Source: Arthrobacter sp. MA-N2 (lineage in GTDB: Bacteria; Actinomycetota; Actinomycetes; Actinomycetales; Micrococcaceae). Taken from it: 64,000 nt of DNA. The position numbers and the translations under genes were made by a program. Position 1 is the stretch's first letter; each line of letters starts with the position of its first letter. Positions 33,041 through 43,625 of the stretch are shown in pieces. The stretch covers positions 517,656-581,655 of the forward strand of contig NZ_KI912156.1 of assembly GCF_000517125.1 (NCBI RefSeq), in the 5' to 3' direction. Under the pieces are notes generated by a model, which worked only from the letters and a program-made list of their open reading frames with translations, did not search any database and had not been told where the DNA came from.

Positions 33041-34713
33041 GAGATCACGCTGTCCACGAGTGCCTTGGCCTCTTCTTGGACCTGTTTGAGGTGGTCGGCG
33101 CCTTTGAAGGACTCGGCGTAGATCTTGTAGACGTCCTCGGTCCCGGACGGGCGGGCCGCGAACCAGGCGTTCTCCGTCACCACCTTGAGGCCGCCAATTG
33201 GGGCGCCGTTTCCGGGAGCCTCGGTCAGCTTGGCCGTGATTTCTTCTCCTGCCAGCATGGTTGCGGTGACATCCGCAGCGGAGAGTTTGCCGAGCTTGGC
33301 TTTCTGCTCACGCGTGGCCGCGGCGTCGATCCGGGCGTACACGGGTGCGCCGAACTGATCGGTGAGGCCCTTGTAGAGCTGCGACGGTGACTTGCCAGTG
33401 ACCGCTGTGATCTCGGAGGCCAGCAGGGCCAACAGGATGCCGTCCTTGTCGGTGGTCCAGACGCTGCCGTCGCGCTTGTTGAAGGACGCGCCGGCCGATT
33501 CCTCGCCGCCGAAGGCGCCCTCGCCGGAGAGCAGCCCCGGGACAAACCACTTGAAGCCCACGGGAACCTCCACGAGCTTGCGCCCCAGACCCGCAGCTAC
33601 GCGGTCAATGATGGAGGAAGAGACGAGGGTCTTGCCGACAACGGAGTTCGGATTCCAGCCCGTGCGGTTGCGGTACAGATAGTCGATCGCGACGGCGAGG
33701 TAATGGTTCGGGTTCATCAACCCGCCTTGCCCATCAACAAAGGGTGTCACGATGCCGTGGCGGTCCGCGTCGGCGTCGTTTCCGGTGGCGATATCGAAGG
33801 CGCCCGTGCCGCCCGAAGCACTGTCGGACATACGTTTGATGAGTGAGGCCATGGCTGACGGCGAGGAGCAGTCCATGCGGATCTTCTCGTCCCAGTCGAG
33901 GGTCATGAATGCCCACTGCGGGTCGACGGTGGGGTTGACCACGGTCAGGTTGAGCTGGTGACGCTCGCCGATTTCACCCCAGTAGTCCACGGAAGCGCCG
34001 CCCATGGGGTCTGCGCCGATGCGGACGCCGGCAGTGCGGATCGCATCGAGGTCCAAGACGGAGGGGAGGTCGTCCACGTAGCTGCTCAAGAAATCGAACT
34101 TCCCGGTGGCATCTGCCTTGAGGGCGTCGTTCAGCGGAATACGCTTGACGCCGCGCAGCCCGTTTTCCAGGAGTTCGTTGGCACGGTTGGCGATCCAGCC
34201 GGTGGCGTCCGTGTCGGCTGGGCCGCCGTGCGGAGGGTTGTACTTGAAGCCGCCGTCGGCCGGAGGGTTGTGGCTCGGGGTGACTACGATGCCGTCCGCC
34301 TGAGGCTGCCCCGCGCCGGCCTCGTTGTTGTACTTGAGGATTGCGTGGCTCAGCGCAGGGGTGGGCGTATAGCCGTGGCGCGCGTCGATGAGTACATTCA
34401 CCCCGTTGGCCGCAAGCACTTCAAGGGCAGAATTTTGTGCAGGTTCGCTCAGCCCGTGAGTGTCCTTCGCGAGGAAGAGTGGGCCGGTGATGCCCTGCGC
34501 GGCACGGTATTCCACGATCGCCTGGGTGATAGCGAGGATATGCCCTTCGTTGAACGAGGCCTTCAGGCTCGACCCCCGATGTCCGGAGGTTCCGAAGGCA
34601 ACGCGCTGGGCGGGATCGCTTAGATCCGGCGTCACGTCGTAGTACGCGTCAAGAAGAGCGGTGATGTCTACAAGGTCCTGGGGAAGGGCAACTGTGCCCG
34701 CACGGCTAGCCAT
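33037..34713 (-). CDS. pgm: Phosphoglucomutase (alpha-D-glucose phosphate-specific)
   Basis: Interconverts glucose-1- and glucose-6-phosphate, linking glycogen, trehalose and envelope sugar synthesis to glycolysis. The 558-residue product has VAFGTSGHRGSS, the phosphoserine loop GIVVTPSHNPPADGGFKYNP, metal-binding region GNDADADRHGIV, sugar-binding GGEESAGASF and C-terminal ARPSGTEDVYKIYAE. Length fits E. coli Pgm (546). The ATG at 34711-34713 agrees with the family N-terminus (MASRAGTVALPQDLVDI); the frame is open beyond, to 35073. Confidence 0.95.
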   Translation of the reverse strand: MASRAGTVALPQDLVDITALLDAYYDVTPDLSDPAQRVAFGTSGHRGSSLKASFNEGHILAITQAIVEYRAAQGITGPLFLAKDTHGLSEPAQNSALEVLAANGVNVLIDARHGYTPTPALSHAILKYNNEAGAGQPQADGIVVTPSHNPPADGGFKYNPPHGGPADTDATGWIANRANELLENGLRGVKRIPLNDALKADATGKFDFLSSYVDDLPSVLDLDAIRTAGVRIGADPMGGASVDYWGEIGERHQLNLTVVNPTVDPQWAFMTLDWDEKIRMDCSSPSAMASLIKRMSDSASGGTGAFDIATGNDADADRHGIVTPFVDGQGGLMNPNHYLAVAIDYLYRNRTGWNPNSVVGKTLVSSSIIDRVAAGLGRKLVEVPVGFKWFVPGLLSGEGAFGGEESAGASFNKRDGSVWTTDKDGILLALLASEITAVTGKSPSQLYKGLTDQFGAPVYARIDAAATREQKAKLGKLSAADVTATMLAGEEITAKLTEAPGNGAPIGGLKVVTENAWFAARPSGTEDVYKIYAESFKGADHLKQVQEEAKALVDSVIS

Positions 34714-34916
34714 TGACCCAGCATGCCAGACGGTTCTGTGCGCTTGAAGAGAAAACCGACTATTGGGGTGCCTATGACTCCTTATTTCCGCTTCACTTTG
34801 AAGATTCACTGCACGTTTACCGGAATGCGGCACGCGCTGGGGAAGCCGGGCCCATAAGCTTCTGTGCGCCTTGGCTCGGCGGTAGGCTTGGCACAAAGAC
34901 TCACAGGGGGATTTCC

Positions 34917-35498
34917 ATGACCGATCAGCCAGCCAGACCCGAGAACGCTCCCCAGGGCGAGGAACCGCCGAAGGGCTATGAACCGCCGTCGTACGTTCCG
35001 CCTGCGGCCCCAGCTGCGGATCAATCGGGTGAGAACCCGTATGGCGAGCAGCCGTTTGCCTCGCCGGCTGCATCGGGCCCGTACGGCCAGCCGCAGCAGC
35101 CGCACGAACCGTTCGGGCGGCAGCAGGGTGGTCCGAGCCAATTCGGCCAGCCCGCTTCGCCTTATCCTCAGGTCCCGCAAGGCCAGCCCGGATATGGCCA
35201 GCCCGCCAGCCCCTATGGACAGCCCGCTTACTACGGCATGCCGGCCGAGCCCAAGGGCTTGAGTATTGCCAGCATGTGCTGCGGTATCGCGGTCTTCATT
35301 GGATTCGGCTTCTTCTTCCTGCCGCAGATCGCTGCCGTGATCCTCGGGCACATGGCCCTCAAAAAGGAGCCGGCCGGCAAGGGTATGGCTATCGCCGGCC
35401 TCGTGATGGGATACCTCGGCATCGTCGGCGCGATCATCGTCTGGGTCGGTTTCGCGATTCTTGCCACGACCGCTTCGCACTATAACTACAACTACTAG
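34917..35498 (+). CDS. DUF4190 domain membrane protein with Pro/Gln/Tyr-rich N-terminus
   Basis: 193 residues: about 105 residues of low-complexity Pro/Gly/Gln/Tyr sequence (repeats like YGQPASPYGQPAYYG), then two membrane helices flanking LGHMALKKEPAGKGMAIAGLV, the DUF4190 signature. It ends with ASHYNYNY. The ATG at 34917 follows CAGGGGG. Envelope location is inferred; function unknown. Confidence 0.85.
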   Translation: MTDQPARPENAPQGEEPPKGYEPPSYVPPAAPAADQSGENPYGEQPFASPAASGPYGQPQQPHEPFGRQQGGPSQFGQPASPYPQVPQGQPGYGQPASPYGQPAYYGMPAEPKGLSIASMCCGIAVFIGFGFFFLPQIAAVILGHMALKKEPAGKGMAIAGLVMGYLGIVGAIIVWVGFAILATTASHYNYNY

Positions 35499-35504
35499 TA
35501 ACGA

Positions 35505-35559
35505 CGACGGCGGCCGGAGCGCTTGGCGGGAATCCCACCCAGCGCTCCGGCCGCCGTCG
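35505..35559. terminator. Bidirectional terminator hairpin
   Basis: Perfect 19-bp stem (CGACGGCGGCCGGAGCGCT and complement) around a 17-base loop that can pair further, between the convergent DUF4190 and POT genes. Confidence 0.85.
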
Positions 35560-35576
35560 CGGTTTAAGCGGGTGTC

Positions 35577-37046
<1,470 letters not shown>

Positions 37047-37056
37047 CTAATCCATG

Positions 37057-37082
37057 GTGACATTGACTGAGCGCATTGTCAC
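37057..37082. promoter_or_regulatory. Inverted repeat upstream of the POT transporter gene
   Basis: GTGACATTG (37057-37065) faces CATTGTCAC (37074-37082), one mismatch, 8-base spacer, ten bases before the transporter ATG. T6 follows at 37084-37089 on the plus strand. Could be a regulator site or a translation-controlling hairpin. Confidence 0.5.
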
Positions 37083-37104
37083 ATTTTTTAGATGCCTTAG
37101 GCAA

Positions 37105-38562
37105 CTAACCTGAAGTGTTGGGTGTCGTTTTTTGCTGCCGCTCAAGCTGCGCTGCAAGCTGCAGGAGCAGGAGTTCGGATCCCGCTTTTCCGATGAGTTG
37201 GACGCCCATGGGAAGCCCCGTTCCGGGGGCCGGTCCGGTCCAATGGACAGGGAGGGTAATCGCAGGCAGTCCGCACACATTCACCATGGAGGACCATGGC
37301 GCAAACTCGCATTGCTTGCGGTAATCGTCATCTGCGTCGCCTGGCCAGTCGGGGGCCGGCCACTGCTCGCCTCCTGACGTTGTTCCGGTGAACCAACCCA
37401 CCGGTCTTGGCACTTGCGCCAACGCCGGCGTCAGCACCAGGTCCCACTGCGCGTACTGGGCGACGGTGTCGTGCGTGAATTGCCGGAGGAAGCCGACCGC
37501 TTCGTTGACCTTTGCTGCGCTCCGTTGTTGTGCCCTACGCCGGAAGGTCCGGGTCAGCGGGGTCAGCAGGGCTTCGCGCTGAGGCAGTATGCGTGCGCTC
37601 CCGACGCCGGCAGTCCAGGCAGTGGTGAACGCAAGCGGATAGCGGTTGTCGTAGCGGACTTCGGCGTCGAACACGGAGTGGCCCGCTTGCGTCAACATTT
37701 CGATTCCGCGGGCGAAGGCATCCAAGGCCTCTTGCCCGGTGCTGAAGGGAAATGCCGTGGACCATGGACTGTCGAGGCTCGCTCCGATGCGCAAGGTGGC
37801 TGGCGCTTCCGCGAGGCCCGCAAGGTAGCCCTCTTCCGGCTGGAGTTCGCGCGGCACCAAGGAGTCCATCATGAGCGCAGCATCGGCCGCAGTCCGCGCC
37901 AAGGGCCCGGCCACCACCAAGCGTGCGGCGTCCCCGACACCTTCGCCGGCAGGCACCAACCCGCGGCCCGGCTTCAAACCCAGCAATCCACATGCCGCAG
38001 CTGGAATACGTATGGAACCGCCGCCGTCGCTCCCGGGTGCGAAGGGAACCAAGCCAGCGGCGACCGCGGCAGCGCTCCCTCCCGACGACCCGCCGGAGCT
38101 GCGACTCAATGCGTGCGGATTGCGCGACGGCGGAGCGATGCGGTTTTCGCTGTATGCCGTCAGTCCGAACTCCGGAACCTGAGTCTTGCCCAGCGAGATG
38201 GCGCCAGCGCCTTTGAGCATGGCTGCGAGGGCTCCGTCTTCCGGGGCGGGCTTGCGGTCCAAGGCGGCGCTGCCGTGGGTGGTTACGACTCCTGCAACAT
38301 CGGTGAGGTCCTTGAAGGCCAGCGGTACACCGTGCAGCGACGGAAGTTCGCTGCCTTCCCTCCGCATGCGAACGTAGGCCGAGTCCGCCTCATGGGCGTC
38401 GAGCATGGCTTGCTCTGCCGTCACCGTGATGAAAGCGCCCAAGCTATGGTTCTGCTCTGCGATCCTGGCAAGGAAGTGTTCTGACACTTCCGTTGCGGAG
38501 AGCCGCCCCGTGGCCAAGGCGTGGCGTAACTCGACCGCGCCGAGTTCGTGGATGTCAGCCAA
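37105..38562 (-). CDS. Amidase signature-family amidase
   Basis: 485 residues with the Ser-cisSer-Lys triad: Lys in PLAFKDLTDVAG, SRSSGGSSGGSAAAVAAG (cis-Ser) and APGSDGGGSIRIPAA (nucleophile). Hydrolyses a carbon-nitrogen amide; substrate unknown, and no GatB/GatA context exists, so it is not GatA. The start is TTG at 38560-38562, overlapping the end of the peptidase E gene by eight bases. Confidence 0.9.
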   Translation of the reverse strand: MADIHELGAVELRHALATGRLSATEVSEHFLARIAEQNHSLGAFITVTAEQAMLDAHEADSAYVRMRREGSELPSLHGVPLAFKDLTDVAGVVTTHGSAALDRKPAPEDGALAAMLKGAGAISLGKTQVPEFGLTAYSENRIAPPSRNPHALSRSSGGSSGGSAAAVAAGLVPFAPGSDGGGSIRIPAAACGLLGLKPGRGLVPAGEGVGDAARLVVAGPLARTAADAALMMDSLVPRELQPEEGYLAGLAEAPATLRIGASLDSPWSTAFPFSTGQEALDAFARGIEMLTQAGHSVFDAEVRYDNRYPLAFTTAWTAGVGSARILPQREALLTPLTRTFRRRAQQRSAAKVNEAVGFLRQFTHDTVAQYAQWDLVLTPALAQVPRPVGWFTGTTSGGEQWPAPDWPGDADDDYRKQCEFAPWSSMVNVCGLPAITLPVHWTGPAPGTGLPMGVQLIGKAGSELLLLQLAAQLERQQKTTPNTSG

Positions 38563-39298
38563 GGAAGCGGGACTCCAAGCGCTCTTCCACGGCTACGGCG
38601 CCGGTGGAATCGCCGGGTGCCGCGGTGACCCGGTAGGCGGCTTTGCCCCTGACTTCGGCGACCACATCAACAAGGTCCGTGCCTCGGTAGACGAGCCCTA
38701 CGCCGTCGTCGGTGCAATGCGTTTCACCCAGCACGCCTTCCGCCACCAGTTGATGGACCAGCGGGCGGCGGCCCGGCTCGGAGTCATAGTGGACGCCGTT
38801 GGCATAGGGGAGGAATCCCAAGCCATTGGTGACGGCGCGCAGTTCAGGGCCATAGGAATCCGTGGTGCCGCCCTGGAACCAGCAAATCGAGCCCGCGGAA
38901 ACGCCGGCCAGGACCACTCCCTGCTCCCAGACACGCCTGAGGATGCCATCCAGTCCGTGCGCTTGCCACACAGCCAGAAGATTGACTACAGAGCCCCCGT
39001 TGACCCACACCACGTCTTGTTCCAAAAGGTAGGCCTCGGGGTCATGGTGATTGGGCATCGTGAAGAGGTTCAAGTGACTGAAATCGAAACCGGAAACGCG
39101 GGCGGCCTGATCCAATTCCGCGGCGAACCAACGCTGGTCCCCGGACGCTGTGCCGATATGCGCCACGCGCGGCGCGCGCCCGCTCACTCCCGAGAGTTCG
39201 ACGGCGTGGTGCACCAGGAGATCGAACTCCATCCTGGTGCGATGGCCGGATTTGTAGCCGCCGGAGGTCGCCAAGATAGTGGGCTCGCCAGTAGCCAT
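38555..39298 (-). CDS. Peptidase E (S51 family serine peptidase)
   Basis: 247 residues. Nucleophile elbow LAGVSAGSICWFQGG and WVNGGSVVNLLAVW identify the S51 family, which includes aspartyl dipeptidase PepE and cyanophycinase; length and HIGTASGDQ favour PepE. Start ATG 39296-39298 after AGGAGGAGTC on the minus strand. First gene of the operon continuing into the amidase and the POT transporter. Confidence 0.87.
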   Translation of the reverse strand: MATGEPTILATSGGYKSGHRTRMEFDLLVHHAVELSGVSGRAPRVAHIGTASGDQRWFAAELDQAARVSGFDFSHLNLFTMPNHHDPEAYLLEQDVVWVNGGSVVNLLAVWQAHGLDGILRRVWEQGVVLAGVSAGSICWFQGGTTDSYGPELRAVTNGLGFLPYANGVHYDSEPGRRPLVHQLVAEGVLGETHCTDDGVGLVYRGTDLVDVVAEVRGKAAYRVTAAPGDSTGAVAVEERLESRFLG

Positions 39299-39513
39299 GT
39301 GACTCCTCCTGACTTGTGCGGGTCGCCGGGCTTTGTGCCGGGCGTTAGCGCCAAGACTAGTGCCGCGGCGGCCGAGTGAGGAAGTACCGTAACCCGAGGC
39401 TTCCGGCGGTGGGCCCACGCCGCGAGGGTTCCCTTGCCGAAGCGAAGCGAGGTAAGGGTAGCCGGCGGGGACTAGGCTGGGCTGGAGACTTGGATCAACT
39501 GGAAGGAAGTCAC

Positions 39514-39840
39514 ATGAGCGATTTCGAGACCGTGCCTGTCGGCGATGTTCCGGCCGACGCGAAAATCTTGGATGTCCGGGAGGACTACGAATGGGTAGCC
39601 GGTCACGCTGAGGGCGCATTGCACATTCCCCTTGACCAGCTCCCTGCACGGCTTGACGATCTGGATCCTGACGAAGACCTCTTTGTCATCTGCCGCACGG
39701 GGGGACGTTCCTACCGAGCGGTTCAATGGCTCGTGGGTCAGGGCTACACCGCAACGAACATCGGCGGTGGCATGGATATGTGGTTCGAGTCCGGCCTTCC
39801 GATGGTTTCGGAGAACGGCCTCAAGCCGGTCGTCCTCTAG
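39514..39840 (+). CDS. Rhodanese-like domain protein
   Basis: 108 residues, single rhodanese domain: AKILDVREDYEWVAGHAEGA, then active-site loop VICRTGGRSYRA (Cys about residue 61) and NIGGGMDMW. Sulfurtransferase or sulfur carrier. ATG 39514 after GGAAGGAAG. Next gene pheA starts 30 bases after its stop. Confidence 0.92.
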   Translation: MSDFETVPVGDVPADAKILDVREDYEWVAGHAEGALHIPLDQLPARLDDLDPDEDLFVICRTGGRSYRAVQWLVGQGYTATNIGGGMDMWFESGLPMVSENGLKPVVL

Positions 39841-39870
39841 CCGCGCCGCATAACACCTAAGGAATATTTG

Positions 39871-40830
39871 ATGCCGGCATCCGCGCTTACTTACACCTTC
39901 CTCGGCCCGGAGGGCACCTTCACTGAGGCTGCACTCCTGCAGGTCCCCGGCGCGGCTGACGCCAACCGGGTGCCGTGCACCAATGTGAACACTGCCTTGG
40001 AGCGCGTCCGTGAAGGCAAGGCCGACGCGGCCATGGTGCCCATCGAGAATTCGGTGGAAGGCGGCGTGACGGCCACCCTGGACGCGATTGCCACTGGAAC
40101 CGAGCTGCGGATCATCCGGGAAGCCCTCGTACCCATCACCTTCGTGCTCGTTGCCCGCCCGGGGGTGAAGATCTCGGACATCCGCCGAATTTCGACCCAT
40201 GGCCATGCGTGGGCCCAATGCAGGCTCTGGGTCGACGAAAATATCCCGAATGCAGAATACGTCCCCGGATCCTCCACGGCGGCTGCCGCCGTCGGGCTTC
40301 TCGAAGACGATGCGCACTATGAGGCGGCCATCTGCGCACCCTTGGTCGCAGCCGAACGGCCGGGCCTGAACGTGCTTGCCGAGAACATCGGAGACAACCC
40401 GGGTGCGGTCACCCGCTTCGTCCTGGTCAGCCGCCCGGGCGCGCTGACGGAACGGACGGGTGCGGACAAGACCACCGTCGTCGTGCCGCTGCCGGAAGAC
40501 CGCCCCGGCGCCCTCATGGAGATCCTGGATCAGTTCGCCACCCGCGGGGTCAACCTCAGCCGCATTGAGTCAAGGCCCACCGGCCAATACCTTGGCCATT
40601 ATTTCTTCAGCATCGACGCCGACGGCCACGCCTCCGACGCTCGTGTAGCCGATGCCTTGGCGGGCCTGCACCGGATCAGCCCTGCTACCCGCTTCCTGGG
40701 TTCCTACGCCAGGGCCGACGCGCAGCAGACTTCGGTTGCTCCGCATACTTCGGACGCTGCCTTCGCATCCGCGCATGCGTGGGTCCGGGACATTCTGGGC
40801 GGGGAAAACGTTTCCCGACGCCTGGGATAA
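39871..40830 (+). CDS. pheA: Prephenate dehydratase
   Basis: Converts prephenate to phenylpyruvate in phenylalanine synthesis. The 319-residue monofunctional enzyme starts YTFLGPEGTFTEAAL, has AMVPIENSVEGGVTATLD, ISTHGHAWAQCR (catalytic-type Thr region is shifted) and CAPLVAAE. A C-terminal ACT domain (VVVPLPEDRPGALMEILDQF) binds phenylalanine for feedback, with LSRIESRPT. No chorismate mutase domain. ATG 39871 after AAGGAA. Confidence 0.94.
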   Translation: MPASALTYTFLGPEGTFTEAALLQVPGAADANRVPCTNVNTALERVREGKADAAMVPIENSVEGGVTATLDAIATGTELRIIREALVPITFVLVARPGVKISDIRRISTHGHAWAQCRLWVDENIPNAEYVPGSSTAAAAVGLLEDDAHYEAAICAPLVAAERPGLNVLAENIGDNPGAVTRFVLVSRPGALTERTGADKTTVVVPLPEDRPGALMEILDQFATRGVNLSRIESRPTGQYLGHYFFSIDADGHASDARVADALAGLHRISPATRFLGSYARADAQQTSVAPHTSDAAFASAHAWVRDILGGENVSRRLG

Positions 40831-40925
40831 TTGACCCTTCAACCCCTATCGCGTGGATAATTCTGTGCGTATGCTTGCTTGATCCACAATTGATGGACGC
40901 ATGCCCCTAACGGAGGGAGCGGGCG

Positions 40926-41159
40926 ATGTCGGGAAATAGCAATGACACCAGCGGCCAGGGAATGATCGTCAACCCGAAGCCCAAGGCGGACAATCAGGAC
41001 TGGGACGGCGACGACGCCGACCGTGCCGATCGGCTGCGCTTTGAGGAAGAACAGGCCATGATCCGCGAGCAATCGGAAGCGCGCGCAGCCGCCAAAGCCT
41101 TGGCGGAGCATAAATTGGCAGAACACAAGCCAGCGGAAGCGGCGAAGAACGCCAAATAG
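40926..41159 (+). CDS. Small charged hypothetical protein
   Basis: 77 residues, very hydrophilic: Asp/Glu/Arg-rich middle (DWDGDDADRADRLRFEEEQ) followed by Ala/Lys/Glu repeats ending AEHKPAEAAKNAK, probably coiled or disordered. No homology recognised. ATG 40926 behind GGAGGGAG (40914-40921), a good site, which is the main support. It lies downstream of pheA on the same strand. Confidence 0.65.
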   Translation: MSGNSNDTSGQGMIVNPKPKADNQDWDGDDADRADRLRFEEEQAMIREQSEARAAAKALAEHKLAEHKPAEAAKNAK

Positions 41160-41186
41160 GGCGGCTCGCTAATCCACGTGCATCAG

Positions 41187-42233
41187 CTACTGCACTCGCA
41201 CCAGAAGAGAACGCGGCTCCACCTTGACGGTGACCTCCGTGGCTTCACCCGACGGATCGCCGTCAAGTTGCGTCGCCATCGGTTCGTTGCTCCGGATGAC
41301 CACTTTTCCTGAACGGTAGAAGTTCATGACCGGCAGGTTCCGCTTGTGCTTGAACAAGATCTTGGCGTACACAGCGAGCCAGCCGATGGCGCTGCGAGGG
41401 CTCATCACCACCACGTCCAGGACGCCGTCGTCAATCATCGCCCCGGGGATGAAGTCAATACCCCCTGGAATCAGGCCGCAATTGGCGAACAAGACGCTTC
41501 GGATCTTCCGGGATTGCTCGGGTTCGTCGTCCATGGCAATGGTGACCCTCTTGCGCCTGCCGGGCAGGTGGCGAACACCCGCCTCTGTGTAGGCGAGCCA
41601 GCCGACTGCTTTCTTGAGATCATCGTTGGTGTCGCCCACGACCTCGGCATCCAAGCCCATGCCCGCGATCACCAGGAAAGCATGTTCCGAGGAGGCGCCG
41701 GTCAGCGCGTTGTGGATGGCCATGCGAGCAGTGTCGATGTAGCGCTGGTTCCCGAAAAGTGCTGTGTGGACGTTGCCGCGCAGATCGTTGACATCCAGGT
41801 TCACGTTGCGCGCCAGCAGGTTTCCGGTTCCAAGGGGAATCAGACCGATTGCGACGTTGGTGTGGGCAAGGGCCTCTGCCACCACCCGCACCGTGCCGTC
41901 GCCTCCGCCCACGAGTACGACGTCGGGCTCATACGCCAGCGCCGCTTTGGCTTGAGAGTGGCCGGGGTCCTCCGCAGTGGTGTCGAAGAAACGGGGTTCG
42001 TCCCAGCCGGCAAGGTGGCAGGCTTCCCGGATGATCCTCCGGGCTTCCTCAGCCTTGGTTTTGACGGGGTTCAGGATCACGGCGACTCTCTGCAAGCCGG
42101 GTCCGGGCTTGTGCGCGTCTTCACGCACGGCGCTGCGGGTGTGCCTGGCCCTGAGCCGGCGCACACCCCACCAACTGGAGGCGGCGAAGACCACGCCCCC
42201 AGCGAAAATCGCGTACAGGATCCAGTCGCTCAT
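41187..42233 (-). CDS. Diacylglycerol/lipid kinase family protein
   Basis: 348 residues: N-terminal membrane helix (about 5-25), then the DAGK catalytic domain with VILNPVKTKA, DVVLVGGGDGTVRVVAEAL (nucleotide loop) and IPLGTGNLLARN. A C-terminal beta-sandwich ends DGDPSGEATEVTVKVEPRSL, the sphingosine kinase/DgkB fold. The lipid substrate is not known. Divergent from serS. Confidence 0.9.
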   Translation of the reverse strand: MSDWILYAIFAGGVVFAASSWWGVRRLRARHTRSAVREDAHKPGPGLQRVAVILNPVKTKAEEARRIIREACHLAGWDEPRFFDTTAEDPGHSQAKAALAYEPDVVLVGGGDGTVRVVAEALAHTNVAIGLIPLGTGNLLARNVNLDVNDLRGNVHTALFGNQRYIDTARMAIHNALTGASSEHAFLVIAGMGLDAEVVGDTNDDLKKAVGWLAYTEAGVRHLPGRRKRVTIAMDDEPEQSRKIRSVLFANCGLIPGGIDFIPGAMIDDGVLDVVVMSPRSAIGWLAVYAKILFKHKRNLPVMNFYRSGKVVIRSNEPMATQLDGDPSGEATEVTVKVEPRSLLVRVQ

Positions 42234-42344
42234 GGTGGTCCAACCCTATCCCGCCGCCGGGTCCGGACGCGCACCGCGGCAGGGGAGCGTGCCACGGTGG
42301 GACGCTGGCCGCGCAGCTGTGCCCTCATTCGATACTCTTGTCTG

Positions 42345-43625
42345 GTGATCGACGTTAAAGACCTCAGCGAAAACCCGGACAAGTTCCGTGCAAGCCAGCG
42401 CGCCCGCGGCGCCGACGAGTCCGTGGTGGACGCGATCATTTCCGCCGATGCAGACCGCCGCGCAGCCTTGATCCGTTACGAAAACCTCCGCGCTGAGCAG
42501 AACGTCTTCGGCAAGAAGGTTGCACAGGCCAAGGGCGAGGAAAAGCAGGCACTGCTGGCCGAGGTCAAGGAACTGGCCCACTCGGTCAAGGCAGCCTCCG
42601 TCGAGGCCGATGCCGCCCAGGCCAAGCAGGAAGAGCTGCTCCGCGTCATCCCCAACTTGATCGTGGACGGCGTGCCCGAGGGCGGTGAGGATGACTTTGT
42701 GGTGGTCAAGACCGTTGGCACACCCCGCGAATTCCGCGACTTCGAGCCGAAGGACCACCTGGAAATCGGCGAACTCATTGGCGCGATCGACATGGAACGT
42801 GGCGCCAAGGTATCCGGTGCGCGTTTCTATTTCCTCCGCGGTGTAGGCGCCCGCCTGGAGATGGCCCTGCTCCAGATGGCCATGGACCAAGCCATAGAGG
42901 CCGGCTTCGTGCCGATGATCACCCCCACCTTGGTGCGTCCGGAGACTATGCAGGGCACCGGTTTCGATGTGAAGCACGACGCCGAGATCTACCGTCTCGC
43001 TGACGACGACCTTTACTTGGTGGGAACCTCGGAAGTGGCCCTCGCCGGCTACCACGCGGATGAGATCCTGGACCTTTCCGGCGGCCCCATCCGCTATGCA
43101 GGACAGAGCTCCTGCTACCGTCGCGAGGCCGGTTCGCACGGCAAGGACACCCGCGGAATCATTCGTGTCCACCAGTTCAACAAGGTGGAGATGTTCATAT
43201 ACACCACGGTTGAAGAATCCGCTGCCGAGCACCAGCGGCTCTTGGCGTGGGAAGAGGAAATGCTGGCCAAGGTGGAGCTCCCGTACCGTGTGATTGACAC
43301 GGCGGCCGGAGACCTCGGAATGTCGGCTGCCCGTAAGTTCGATTGCGAAGCCTGGGTCCCCACCCAGAATGCGTACCGCGAACTCACCTCCACCTCAAAC
43401 TGCACCACCTTCCAGGCCCGCCGCCTCAACATCCGTGAGCGCACGGTCAACGAGGAAGGCGTTGCCAAGGGCACGCGCGCCGTCGCGACCCTGAACGGGA
43501 CCTTGGCTACCACCCGCTGGATCGTGGCCATCCTGGAGCACCACCAGAACCCGGATGGCTCGGTCAACGTTCCCAAGGCTCTCCAGAAGTACATCGGTGG
43601 CCTCGAGGTCTTGCCGGTTCTATAG
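42345..43625 (+). CDS. serS: Seryl-tRNA synthetase
   Basis: Charges tRNA-Ser. The 426-residue class II synthetase has an N-terminal coiled-coil tRNA-binding arm (about 25-110) and the catalytic domain with motif 2 SSCYRREAGSHGKDTRGIIRVHQF (in part CYRREAGSHG) and motif 3 NGTLATTRWIVAILEHHQ. GTG 42345 is chosen; TACTCT lies six bases before it and there is no SD, which suggests a leaderless mRNA. The frame runs back to 41346, but that stretch is antisense to the lipid kinase. Confidence 0.96.
   Translation: MIDVKDLSENPDKFRASQRARGADESVVDAIISADADRRAALIRYENLRAEQNVFGKKVAQAKGEEKQALLAEVKELAHSVKAASVEADAAQAKQEELLRVIPNLIVDGVPEGGEDDFVVVKTVGTPREFRDFEPKDHLEIGELIGAIDMERGAKVSGARFYFLRGVGARLEMALLQMAMDQAIEAGFVPMITPTLVRPETMQGTGFDVKHDAEIYRLADDDLYLVGTSEVALAGYHADEILDLSGGPIRYAGQSSCYRREAGSHGKDTRGIIRVHQFNKVEMFIYTTVEESAAEHQRLLAWEEEMLAKVELPYRVIDTAAGDLGMSAARKFDCEAWVPTQNAYRELTSTSNCTTFQARRLNIRERTVNEEGVAKGTRAVATLNGTLATTRWIVAILEHHQNPDGSVNVPKALQKYIGGLEVLPVL

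Noticed and set aside
37057..37089. A plus-strand terminator with T6
   Set aside because: No plus-strand gene ends nearby; listed as an inverted repeat instead.
41346..42344. Long N-terminal extension of serS
   Set aside because: The extension is antisense to the lipid kinase and adds no SerRS sequence; GTG 42345 fits the family start.
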